From positions 16,807 through 80,806 of the forward strand of contig DYFR01000017.1 of assembly GCA_020725115.1 (NCBI GenBank): a DNA stretch of 64,000 nt, in the 5' to 3' direction. Shown piece after piece: positions 1 to 8,683 of the stretch. The position numbers were made by a program, and so were the translations under genes. Position 1 is the first letter of the stretch. Every line of letters starts with the position of its first letter. Source of the DNA: Thiohalomonas denitrificans. Lineage in GTDB: Bacteria; Pseudomonadota; Gammaproteobacteria; Thiohalomonadales; Thiohalomonadaceae. Below the pieces are notes generated by a model that saw only the letters and a program-made list of their open reading frames with translations, was not told where the DNA came from and did not search any database.

Positions 1-195
1 GAGCCCACCGGCAACCTCGACGCCGCCACCGGCGGGCGCATCATCGACCTGCTGTTCGAGCTCAACGCCGAACAGGGCACCACGCTGATCCTGGTTACCC
101 ACGACGACAAGCTGGCCGGGCGCTGCGGCCGCCGCCTGCATCTCGACGGCGGCCGGGTGGTGGCGGATGAATCTAAGAACGGCGTCCGCAAATGA
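1..195 (+). CDS. ABC transporter ATP-binding protein, C-terminal part (LolD/YbbA-like), truncated by window start
   Basis: Frame 1 reads EPTGNLDAATGGRIIDLLFELNAEQGTTLILVTHDDKLA (Walker B-adjacent D-loop and H-switch); stop TGA at 193-195; followed by an FtsX-like permease. Confidence 0.85.
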   Translation, partial: EPTGNLDAATGGRIIDLLFELNAEQGTTLILVTHDDKLAGRCGRRLHLDGGRVVADESKNGVRK

Positions 196-405
196 ACGCG
201 AATGGACGCAACACAGATGAACCTGAACACATCAATTGAATCTCGCCAAGACGCCAAGTACGCGAAGAAAATCGCAAACAAGGCCTGGTTGGCAGGAGCA
301 AGCGGAGCGCATCCATCGATCGCGCTGGGTGCAATTGTTTTTTTCTTGGCGTGCTTGGCGTCTTGGCGAGAGTAAAAGTCTTTAGATTTGCGTTCATTTG
401 CGGAC
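184..405. repeat. Nested intergenic inverted repeats: outer GTCCGCAAATGAACGC..GCGTTCATTTGCGGAC, inner TCTCGCCAAGACGCCAAG..CTTGGCGTCTTGGCGAGA
   Basis: Direct reading of complementary arms 184-199/390-405 and 241-275/343-371. Confidence 0.85.
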
Positions 406-422
406 TGACTGCGGTTATTACG

Positions 423-2915
423 ATGAATCGACTGAAACTGGCCTGGCGTCTCCTGCTGCGCGACTGGCGCGCCGGCGAGCTGCGCATCCTGTTCGCCGCC
501 CTGGTGATCGCCGTGGGCGCCACCTCGGCCATCGGCTTCTTCACCGATCGCCTGCAACGGGCCATGGGCAGCCAGTCGGCGGAGCTGCTCGGCGCCGATC
601 TGATCCTGCGCTCGCCGCGTCCCGTCGCCGAGACCTGGCTCACACACGCGACCACACTGGGCCTGCGCCACAGCGAGGCACTGGAGTTTCCCAGCATGGT
701 GCTGCGCGGCGACGAGATGCGCCTCGCCGGCATCAAGGCGGTGCAGGACGGCTATCCGCTGCGCGGCAGCCTGCGCATCAGCGACACCCCCTGGGGCGTG
801 GAACGCGCCGGCGACGGTATCCCGCCACCGGGCGAGGCCTGGGCGGAGGCGCGCCTGCTGCCGCTGCTCGGCCTGGAGGTCGGACAGGCGCTCACCCTGG
901 GCGACATCGAACTCAAGGTGACCCGGGTGGTCGCCTTCGAGCCGGGCGGTGGCGGCAATTTCGCCGCCCTGGCACCGCGCCTGCTGGTGAATCGTGCCGA
1001 CATTGAACACGCCGGCATCCTCGGCCCCGGCAGCCGCATCAGCCGCAATTACCTGTTCGCCGGCGAGATCGCCGCGCTGGAACGCTACAAGCGCTGGCTC
1101 ATGCCGCAACTGGAGCCGAGTCACCGCCTGGTGGATGTGCGCGAGGATCGTCCCACGGTGGGCGCGGCGCTGGAGCGCGCGGAGCGCTATCTGGGACTGG
1201 CCAGCCTGGCGGCCGTGCTGCTTGCCGGCGTCGCCATCGCCATGGGAGCGCGCCGCTACAGCGAGCGCCACTTCGATGTCAGTGCCATGCTGCGCTGCCT
1301 GGGCGCCAGCCAGGACGACATCCTCGCCCTCTACCTGCCGCAACTGCTGCTGCTCGGCCTGATCGGCAGCGGTGTCGGCGTCGCCCTCGGCGCCCTGGTG
1401 CAGGCCGGGCTGTTCCAGTTGCTGCACGAGCTGCTGCCGGTACGCCTGCCGCCGCCCGGCCTGTTGCCGGCCCTGCTGGGCCTGCTCACCGGCCTGGTGG
1501 TACTGGCGGGCTTCGCCCTGCCGCCGATCCTGCGCCTGCGCCAGGTGCCGGCGCTGCGCGTCCTGCGCCGCGAACTGACGCCGCTGCCGCTGCGGGCCTG
1601 GCTGGTGTACGGCGCCGCCATCGGTGCCATGACCCTGCTGATGGGACGCTACACCGGCAGCGCCACCCTCACCCTCAGCGTGCTGGGCGGTGCGGCCGCC
1701 GCGCTGATACTGCTGGGCGTGCTGGCCTGGCTGCTGCTGCGCGCCAGTCGCGCCCTGCGCCACGGCGCCGGCGTGGCCTGGCGCTATGGCCTGAACAATC
1801 TGTGGCGGCGGCCCTGGGCCGCCAGCGGCCAGATCCTCGCCTTCGGCCTGACCCTGATGGCCATGGCGCTCATCGCCCTGCTGCGCAACGACCTGCTCGC
1901 CACCTGGCAGGCGCAGCTGCCGGAACGCGCGCCCAATCACTTCGTGGTCAACGTGTTGCCGGACGAGGTGGCGCGCTTCGAATCCTTCCTGCAGGACCAC
2001 GCCATCGACAGCGCCCAGCTCTATCCCCTGGTGCGCGGTCGCCTCACGGCAGTCAATGACACGCCGGTGGAGCAGGTGCTGGCGCCGGGCGACGACGGCG
2101 GCGGCGCGGTCAACCGCGAGCTGAATCTCACCTGGAGCAACACCCTGCAGGAAGACAACGCCATCGTCGCCGGCCGCTGGTGGACGGCACAGGATGCCGG
2201 ACAGCCGCTGGTCTCGCTGGAGGCAAAACTGGCCGAGCGGCTCGGCGCCCGCGTCGGCGACCGTCTGCTGTTCACCTTCGGCGGCGGCAGTGAACTGGCG
2301 GTGCGCGTCGCCAGCCTGCGCACGGTGAAGTGGGATTCCTTCAAGCCCAACTTCTTCGTCATCTTCGCCCCCGGCGTGCTGGATGCCCAACCGGCCACCT
2401 GGATGACCAGCCTGTATGCGGCGCCGGAGCAGCGCGCGGCCATGGCGCAGATGGTGCGCGAGTTCCCGGCGGTGACGGTGATCGATCTGGAGCGGCTGAT
2501 GGAACAGGTGCGGCGCATCATGGAGCAGGTGACGCTGGCGGTGGAGTACGTGCTGATCTTCGTGCTGCTGGCGGGCTTTGCCGTGCTCTACGCCGCCTTG
2601 CAGTCCAGCCTGGACGAGCGCCTGTACGAAGGTGCGCTGCTGCGCACCCTGGGCGCCAGCCGCTACCAGCTGCGCGCCGGCCACCTGGCCGAATATGCCC
2701 TGCTCGGCCTGCTCGCCGGCCTGTTCGCCGCCGCCGGCAGCGAGCTCATCGCCTGGCAGCTGTATACGCGGGTGTTCCAGCTCGACTACGTCTTCAAGTG
2801 GCCGCTGTGGCTGCTGCTGCCGCCCATCGGCGCGGCCCTGATCGGCGCCGCCGGCTACTGGGGCACGCGCCATGTGGTGCGGCGCAGCCCGCTGGCGGTG
2901 CTGCGGGCGCTGTAG
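423..2915 (+). CDS. FtsX-like ABC transporter permease (YbbP-type, large)
   Basis: Long ORF with multiple TM segments and two FtsX-like regions; internal ATG at 423 preferred over 351 because 351-371 lies in a repeat arm. Confidence 0.85.
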   Translation: MNRLKLAWRLLLRDWRAGELRILFAALVIAVGATSAIGFFTDRLQRAMGSQSAELLGADLILRSPRPVAETWLTHATTLGLRHSEALEFPSMVLRGDEMRLAGIKAVQDGYPLRGSLRISDTPWGVERAGDGIPPPGEAWAEARLLPLLGLEVGQALTLGDIELKVTRVVAFEPGGGGNFAALAPRLLVNRADIEHAGILGPGSRISRNYLFAGEIAALERYKRWLMPQLEPSHRLVDVREDRPTVGAALERAERYLGLASLAAVLLAGVAIAMGARRYSERHFDVSAMLRCLGASQDDILALYLPQLLLLGLIGSGVGVALGALVQAGLFQLLHELLPVRLPPPGLLPALLGLLTGLVVLAGFALPPILRLRQVPALRVLRRELTPLPLRAWLVYGAAIGAMTLLMGRYTGSATLTLSVLGGAAAALILLGVLAWLLLRASRALRHGAGVAWRYGLNNLWRRPWAASGQILAFGLTLMAMALIALLRNDLLATWQAQLPERAPNHFVVNVLPDEVARFESFLQDHAIDSAQLYPLVRGRLTAVNDTPVEQVLAPGDDGGGAVNRELNLTWSNTLQEDNAIVAGRWWTAQDAGQPLVSLEAKLAERLGARVGDRLLFTFGGGSELAVRVASLRTVKWDSFKPNFFVIFAPGVLDAQPATWMTSLYAAPEQRAAMAQMVREFPAVTVIDLERLMEQVRRIMEQVTLAVEYVLIFVLLAGFAVLYAALQSSLDERLYEGALLRTLGASRYQLRAGHLAEYALLGLLAGLFAAAGSELIAWQLYTRVFQLDYVFKWPLWLLLPPIGAALIGAAGYWGTRHVVRRSPLAVLRAL

Positions 2916-2939
2916 GCAAGGCTGCTGGCCCTCTGCCGC

Positions 2940-3710
2940 TCAGGCCTTGCCCGCCGCCGTACTCAGCCGCAACTCCGGCAGGGAGACCACGGCAGGTTCC
3001 ACCGCATGGCGCACCGCCAGGGCATAGATCTGCAGCAGGTCTTCCTCGGTGACGTCAATGTAAGAGTCCAGCTCCGACAGGGCATACACCAGATCGCTGT
3101 GGGCGATGACCAGCTCTTCGCCCGCCCGCGCCGTCGCAACCGGCACGGGCGGTGCCGCGGGAAACAGGGCGCGCGGATAACGGCGCCACGGGAAGGGATA
3201 GTTGACCAGCACGGCGGCGGCCAGCAGCACCAGCACATTCACCAGCACCGGCTCCAGCAGGAAACCGTAGCCCAGGGCGTGGATCTGGGGACCGCCCACC
3301 ACGGCCACCAGCGCCGTCGCCCCACCCGGCGGATGCAGGCAGCGCAGGTAGTACATCACCGCTATGGACAGGGCCACCGCCAGCGGCGCGGCGAGCAGTG
3401 GTTCGGCCAGCCACTGGGCACAGGTCACGCCCACGGCGCCGGACAGCAGATGCCCGCCCAGCAGCGGCCAGGGCCGCGACAGGTTGCCGTGGGGCACGGC
3501 GAACAGCAGCACCGCCGAGGCCCCCATCGAACCCATCACCAGCGCGGCGCCGTGCAGGTCGAGCACCCCCGCGCTGATCCAGAACACCAGCAGGATGCCG
3601 ATGAAACCACCCAGGGCCGAGATCAGCTTCTCGTGGTGACTGGCGGGGTGATCGTCCTGGCGCAGACACAGCAGGAGTTTTTCATACACGCTTGCACCTG
3701 TCCGCCGCAT
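2940..3710 (-). CDS. HPP family membrane protein
   Basis: LHPPGGATALVAV motif and multiple TM helices. Confidence 0.85.
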   Translation of the reverse strand: MRRTGASVYEKLLLCLRQDDHPASHHEKLISALGGFIGILLVFWISAGVLDLHGAALVMGSMGASAVLLFAVPHGNLSRPWPLLGGHLLSGAVGVTCAQWLAEPLLAAPLAVALSIAVMYYLRCLHPPGGATALVAVVGGPQIHALGYGFLLEPVLVNVLVLLAAAVLVNYPFPWRRYPRALFPAAPPVPVATARAGEELVIAHSDLVYALSELDSYIDVTEEDLLQIYALAVRHAVEPAVVSLPELRLSTAAGKA

Positions 3711-4048
3711 CAGCCGGTACTCCAGGCGCGTGGGCGCTTCATGCCGGCGATCTTGCAGGCCTGCTTCACATAGCCATAGGGGAACAGTTTGAACAGATGG
3801 TTCTGTGCCTTGCGGCCATAGCCCAGTTCATCGGCGAGGAACCTGATCGTGAAACGGGCATCCGGTGCGACCTGATGTTCCGCATAGTAGCCGCGCATGA
3901 AACGGAATACCTGCCAGTGCTCCTCGCTCAAATCCAGCGACTCCTGCCAGGCCAGCTGCCGGGCCACATGCTCGTCCCAGTGATTCGGCTCCACCAGGTA
4001 GCCCTCGTCATCGGCAAGCACGGTATATCCCTCTTTGTCGGCAATCAT
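3710..4048 (-). CDS. TusE/DsrC/DsvC family sulfur relay-like protein
   Basis: LAWQESLDLSEEHWQVFRFMRGYYAEHQVAPDARFTIRFLADELGYGRKAQNHLFKLFPYGYVKQACKIAGMKRPRAWSTG. Confidence 0.85.
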   Translation of the reverse strand: MIADKEGYTVLADDEGYLVEPNHWDEHVARQLAWQESLDLSEEHWQVFRFMRGYYAEHQVAPDARFTIRFLADELGYGRKAQNHLFKLFPYGYVKQACKIAGMKRPRAWSTG

Positions 4049-4192
4049 GCTGGGTTCTCCTCACGGCGATTGCTGGCGGACTCATGCCGCCAGTCATTGA
4101 CCTGGATCATGGTATGGGCGCTCCATAAATCGGACAAACGATATTTTCCGCATGTTAATATTCAATAATCCGATATAAAGCAGAGGCCGCGC

Positions 4193-5050
4193 ATGGAGAT
4201 CGAATTCGCCCGCACCTTTCTTGCCGTGGCCGCCAGCGGCAATTTCGTCGGTGCCGCCGCCCGCCTGCACGTCACCCAGTCCACCGTGAGCGCGCGCATC
4301 CAGGCGCTGGAGACCCAGCTGGGGGCGCGGCTGTTCCGCCGCGGCCGCGGCGGCGCCGAACTCACCCTGGCGGGCAAGCGCTTCCTGCGCCATGCCAAGA
4401 CCCTGGTGCAGACCCTGGAACAGGCACGCCACGAGATCGGCCTGCCGGCGGGCTTTCGCGGCAGCCTGACCCTTGCCGCGCGCATCGCCCTGTGGGAAGG
4501 CTATCTGCCGCACTGGGTGGGATGGATGCGGCAGGAGGCCGCAGACATATCGCTGCGCATGGAGATCGGCATGGAGGAGGAAATGATGCAGGGGCTGGTG
4601 CAGGGCACCATCGACATCGGCGTGATGTACACGCCGGAGAGCCGCCCCGGCCTCGGCATCGAACGGCTGTTTGACGAAACCCTGCTGCTGGTCAGCACCA
4701 ACCCCGCCCGCGGCTGGCCCGATCCCGGTTACGTTCACATCGACTGGGGCCAGGAATTCCATGCCCAGTTCAGCACCCACCACGCCGACATCCCGCCGCT
4801 GGCCCTGACCGCCAATATCGGCTGGCTGGCCATGCAGTGCCTGCTCAACAACGGTGGTTCGGCCTATCTGCCGCTGCGCTTCGTGCGCCGCATGCTGCAG
4901 CAGGAGCGCCTGTACCTGGTGCAGGGCAGCCCGCTATTCACCATGCCGGCCCATATGGTCTACCCCATCGATCGGCGCGAACCGCACCTGGCCACGGCAC
5001 TGCGCGGCCTGCGCCAGCTGGCCATCGAGGAGCAACGCTGGGCGAAGTGA
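4193..5050 (+). CDS. LysR family transcriptional regulator
   Basis: N-terminal LysR HTH (FLAVAASGNFVGAAARLHVTQSTVSARIQALETQLGARLFRR). Confidence 0.95.
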   Translation: MEIEFARTFLAVAASGNFVGAAARLHVTQSTVSARIQALETQLGARLFRRGRGGAELTLAGKRFLRHAKTLVQTLEQARHEIGLPAGFRGSLTLAARIALWEGYLPHWVGWMRQEAADISLRMEIGMEEEMMQGLVQGTIDIGVMYTPESRPGLGIERLFDETLLLVSTNPARGWPDPGYVHIDWGQEFHAQFSTHHADIPPLALTANIGWLAMQCLLNNGGSAYLPLRFVRRMLQQERLYLVQGSPLFTMPAHMVYPIDRREPHLATALRGLRQLAIEEQRWAK

Positions 5051-5060
5051 GTGTGCCGCT

Positions 5061-5726
5061 TTATCTGGCGCGAAACCGCACCTCGGTAAACAGCCTGCCC
5101 TCGAACAATGCCTCCAGCACGAGCTGTCCGGGTTGCTGCCGCACGCTGAAACCCGGCTGCTCCGGCGGCTCGATCTGCATCACGCGCAGCCCGGCCGGAT
5201 ACTCCAGTTCCAGCGTCACGCGCAGCGGAAAATAGCCGTCGAGAAAGCGGCGCTGGAACGGGCCGTTGCGCAGCACATACTCCTCGCCCTCACGCCGCAA
5301 CAGGCGCACCTGCGCAGCAATGCACAGTGACGCGCCGTGTGTGATGTCTTCCAGCTGTACCGACTGCCCCTGCACCCAGGCCCTGCCGACACCGCCGGCC
5401 GACACCACATGCAGGTCGCGCATCTCACGGTAGCTGTACACCACTTCGGCCAGCGGCACCGGATCCAGCTCGTCGTGGCATTGCGTCAGTTCCAGCCAGC
5501 CGTCGTCGACGCTGGACGCCGTGATGCGCAGGCGGCTGCGCGAATGGGGGATGCGCTTGTCCGGCGCCACGGCAAGAAACTCCAGCTCGCCGCTGTTGAC
5601 GTCGAAATCGTAAGGATGCGCGCGGCTGTCGTCCTCGAACCAGCGCTCAAGATCTTCCGCCGTCGGCTCCGCCGCCGCCAGCGGCAGTACCAACAGCAGC
5701 GGCAACACGGGTAGCCGGCACTTCAT
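5061..5726 (-). CDS. Hypothetical exported protein co-operonic with soxXA
   Basis: Signal peptide-like N-terminus; 4-bp overlap with soxA start. Confidence 0.7.
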   Translation of the reverse strand: MKCRLPVLPLLLVLPLAAAEPTAEDLERWFEDDSRAHPYDFDVNSGELEFLAVAPDKRIPHSRSRLRITASSVDDGWLELTQCHDELDPVPLAEVVYSYREMRDLHVVSAGGVGRAWVQGQSVQLEDITHGASLCIAAQVRLLRREGEEYVLRNGPFQRRFLDGYFPLRVTLELEYPAGLRVMQIEPPEQPGFSVRQQPGQLVLEALFEGRLFTEVRFRAR

Positions 5727-6484
5727 CGCCGTATGCCCGGTGTTTCGATGGGCAGGCCGTTGCCGCGCGCGTTGAGATACACCTCCAGCGCGATGAACTC
5801 TTCCGAGCCCACCTCATGGGGCATGGCGCGCAGGGTGGCGTAACAGTCGCGGAACTTGCCGTGCAGGCTGGAGATATCACCGATCAGCAGGCGGTGAGCA
5901 GGAAAGGCATTGCTGTGTCCCTGGTTGAGCACCTGGTCGCGCAGGTTCAGATCCACGTAGCGATCGTGGCAATGATGACAAGCCATGTCGAGCTGGCCGA
6001 TGCGCGTGTGATACAACGCCTTGCCGCTTTCATGCCAGGGGCGCAGCGGGCCACTCACATCGACGTTCACCTTCTCGCCGCGGGCCAGATGACGCACAAA
6101 GGTCTCCAGCCTGATCAGATCCGGCTCGTCGTAGGTGAGGGGAAACTCGTCGAGATGATGTTCACGGCAGTCGTTGATGCGCTGCTGCAGGGTAAGCGGG
6201 CCCTGGTGCTCGGGGCTGAACACCGGATAACGGGCAATGGCCCTGGCGTCGAGTCTGCTGCCGCCTTCACCATGACAGCCGACGCAGGAGTTGCCGTTAT
6301 AGCCGGGCGTGTGAAACAGCACGCCGCCCTCCTCCACGGTGAACATGCCGGGATTCTCGAAACTGTCGTCCTGCATCGCCTGCATCTGCTCCGGCAGATA
6401 GGCGTAACCCGAGACCGGCTTTTCCCAGGCAAGCGACGGCAGCGGCAATAGCGCGGTCAGCACCATGATCAGCACACGCGTCAT
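5723..6484 (-). CDS. soxA: Sulfur oxidation c-type cytochrome SoxA (diheme)
   Basis: CVGCH and CHHCH heme motifs plus FRDCYATLRAMPHEVGSEEFIALEVYLNARGNG. Confidence 0.9.
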   Translation of the reverse strand: MTRVLIMVLTALLPLPSLAWEKPVSGYAYLPEQMQAMQDDSFENPGMFTVEEGGVLFHTPGYNGNSCVGCHGEGGSRLDARAIARYPVFSPEHQGPLTLQQRINDCREHHLDEFPLTYDEPDLIRLETFVRHLARGEKVNVDVSGPLRPWHESGKALYHTRIGQLDMACHHCHDRYVDLNLRDQVLNQGHSNAFPAHRLLIGDISSLHGKFRDCYATLRAMPHEVGSEEFIALEVYLNARGNGLPIETPGIRR

Positions 6485-6927
6485 TTGAGCGTCACCAGAT
6501 AGGCCACCACATCCTCCACTTCCTGCGCCGTGAGTATGGTGGTGGCGAATTCGGGATGGGGCCGGTGATAGCGACCGGGGTCACGGTAGAAGGCCGGCAT
6601 GATGGTCTCGGGATTCACCACCTTTTCGTCCACCACCCGCAGGCGCAGCTCGCCGGCACTGAGGCGTGCGCCTGCCCCGAACAGCGGCGGCGCCAGGGTG
6701 CCGTGCATGGGATGCTCGGGGATCGGCATCAGATGGCAGGCGATACAGTTGCCCTTCTCGCGCGAGGCGGCAATCGCACGTCCGCGTACGGCATCCCCCC
6801 GCAGGCCGCCGAGTGGGGCCTCGATGGCGAAATTCTCCACCCGCCAGGGCAGATAGGCCTCCTCTGCCCCCAGCGGAGCCGCCATCACGAGACAAAGAAA
6901 GAAGGCCGTTGCTGCTGTGCGCATCAT
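6481..6927 (-). CDS. soxX: Sulfur oxidation c-type cytochrome SoxX
   Basis: CIACH motif, PETIMPAFYR and TAQEVEDVVAYLVTLK; 4-bp overlap with soxA. Confidence 0.9.
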   Translation of the reverse strand: MMRTAATAFFLCLVMAAPLGAEEAYLPWRVENFAIEAPLGGLRGDAVRGRAIAASREKGNCIACHLMPIPEHPMHGTLAPPLFGAGARLSAGELRLRVVDEKVVNPETIMPAFYRDPGRYHRPHPEFATTILTAQEVEDVVAYLVTLK

Positions 6928-7132
6928 CGGAGGAACAGTGTCGGATACCAGCGGCCAGTGTAGTGCATATCGCCGGGAGATGAACTCGCAGCGGCGGCAC
7001 TGCAATTCTGCTTATGCGCCGATAACGATTATTTGCCGTCATCTTCGGCCCCCAACCGTTAGAATCGACGGTCGACCGGCAGCGCGGCTGTCCCACACCA
7101 CACACTGTTTTATCAACTCGGAGACCAAACAC

Positions 7133-7801
7133 ATGCGATTGATTCTTCTGGGCGCCCCCGGCGCCGGCAAAGGCACCGTGGCCAAGCTGCTCACCGCCCT
7201 CGACGGCTCGGTACAGATTTCCACCGGCGACATCCTGCGCGGCGCCGTCAAGGAAGGCACCGAGCTGGGCAAGAAGGCCGACGCCTTCATGAAGGCCGGC
7301 GACCTGGTGCCGGACGAACTGATCCTCGGCATCATGGGCGAGCGCCTGCAGCAGCCGGACTGCGCCAATGGCTTCCTGCTCGACGGCTTCCCGCGCACCA
7401 TCCCGCAGGCCGAGGCGCTGGGCGGCATGCTGGACAAGCTGGGCATCAAGCTGGATTTCGCCGTGAACCTGGATGTGCCGCGTGAAGTGATCCTCGATCG
7501 CCTGACCACCCGCCGTACCTGCTCCAACTCCGCCTGCCAGGAGATCTACAACGTCAAGAGCAAGCCGACCAAGGTCGAGGGCAAGTGCGACAAGTGCGGC
7601 AGCCCGGTGATTCAGCGTGATGACGAAACCGAAGAGGCCATCAGCAAGCGTCTCGATACCTACAACGAGAAGACCGCGCCGCTGGCCGACTACTACCGCA
7701 AGCTCGGCATGCTGCTCGACATCAACGCCACCTCCAGCGAAACCGTCGTGGCCACCATCAAGAGCAAGCTCGGCGTCGGCTGCTGCGGCAGCTGCGCGTA
7801 A
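7133..7801 (+). CDS. adk: Adenylate kinase with Cys-type (zinc) LID and Cys-rich C-terminus
   Basis: MRLILLGAPGAGKGT P-loop; DGFPRT; LID CSNSAC...CDKCG; ends GVGCCGSCA. Confidence 0.95.
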   Translation: MRLILLGAPGAGKGTVAKLLTALDGSVQISTGDILRGAVKEGTELGKKADAFMKAGDLVPDELILGIMGERLQQPDCANGFLLDGFPRTIPQAEALGGMLDKLGIKLDFAVNLDVPREVILDRLTTRRTCSNSACQEIYNVKSKPTKVEGKCDKCGSPVIQRDDETEEAISKRLDTYNEKTAPLADYYRKLGMLLDINATSSETVVATIKSKLGVGCCGSCA

Positions 7802-7823
7802 CAACGTCAAGGCAAAGGCATAA

Positions 7824-7910
7824 ATCCAACGCAGAGACGCAAAGGCGCAGAGGACGCAGAGAAAAGCCATTCCATGATTTTCTCTGCGCCTCCGCGTCTC
7901 TGCGTTGGAT
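7824..7910. repeat. Family A hairpin (ATCCAACGCAGAGACGC...GCGTCTCTGCGTTGGAT)
   Basis: Near-perfect complementary arms; six further full copies in window. Confidence 0.9.
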
Positions 7911-7935
7911 GTTGGGTTTGAAGTGGCCGGCGTTT

Positions 7936-8020
7936 GGTGGATGCGCTGCGCTTATCCCCCTACGAAATCTGCTCCTGCTTAAGTAGTCTTTGCGGTCCTT
8001 TGCGTCTTTGCGTTGAAGGC
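7936..8020. repeat. Partial intergenic repeats: half of GGTGGATGCGCTGCGCTTATCC family followed by half of TTTGCGTCTTTGCGTTGAAGGC family
   Basis: Sequence match to 56811-56879 and 50783-50817 copies. Confidence 0.7.
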
Positions 8021-8039
8021 TTTTTGTTCAGATAAAAGA

Positions 8040-8075
8040 AAAGGGGCAGCCTCGCGGCTGCCCCTTTTTTATTTC
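8040..8075. terminator. Bidirectional rho-independent terminator between adk and efp
   Basis: AAAAGGGGCAGCCTCGCGGCTGCCCCTTTTTTATTT. Confidence 0.9.
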
Positions 8076-8089
8076 ACCGTGCGGCGCGC

Positions 8090-8647
8090 TTACTTGGCGC
8101 GGCTGCGGTACTCGTCGGTGCGGGTGTCGATTTCGATCCTGTCGCCGATCTCGACGAAGGCCGGTACGGAAATTTCGTAGCCGGTGTTGAGCTTGGCCAC
8201 CTTCATCACCTTGCCGGAGGTGTCGCCCTTGGCGGCCGGCTCGGTGTAGACGATTTCGCGCACCACGGTGGTGGGCAGGTCCACGGAGATGGCCTTGCCG
8301 TTGTAGAAGGTCACCTGGCACTGCATGCCGTCTTCCAGGTACTTCAGCGCGTCGGCCATGTTATCCGCTTCGATCTCGTACTGGTTGTACTCCTCGTCCA
8401 TGAACACATACATGGGATCGGCGAAGTAGGAGTAGGTGACGTCCTTGGTTTCCAGGATCACCGTCTCGAACTTGTCGTCGGCGCGGTACACCGTCTCCAT
8501 GGCGGCGTTGGTGAGGAGATTCTTCATCTTCATCTTCACCACGGCGGCGTTGCGGCCCGACTTGTTGAACTCGGCCTTCAGCACGACCATGGGGTCATTG
8601 CCAACCATCATGACCTGGCCGGCGCGGATTTCCTGTGCGGTTTTCAT
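8090..8647 (-). CDS. efp: Translation elongation factor P (Arg32 type)
   Basis: [46 protein letters not shown]; residue 32 is Arg. Confidence 0.97.
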   Translation of the reverse strand: MKTAQEIRAGQVMMVGNDPMVVLKAEFNKSGRNAAVVKMKMKNLLTNAAMETVYRADDKFETVILETKDVTYSYFADPMYVFMDEEYNQYEIEADNMADALKYLEDGMQCQVTFYNGKAISVDLPTTVVREIVYTEPAAKGDTSGKVMKVAKLNTGYEISVPAFVEIGDRIEIDTRTDEYRSRAK

Positions 8648-8683
8648 AGTGAGGGTACTGTCTGGGTGGAAAAGAGGGCGGAA

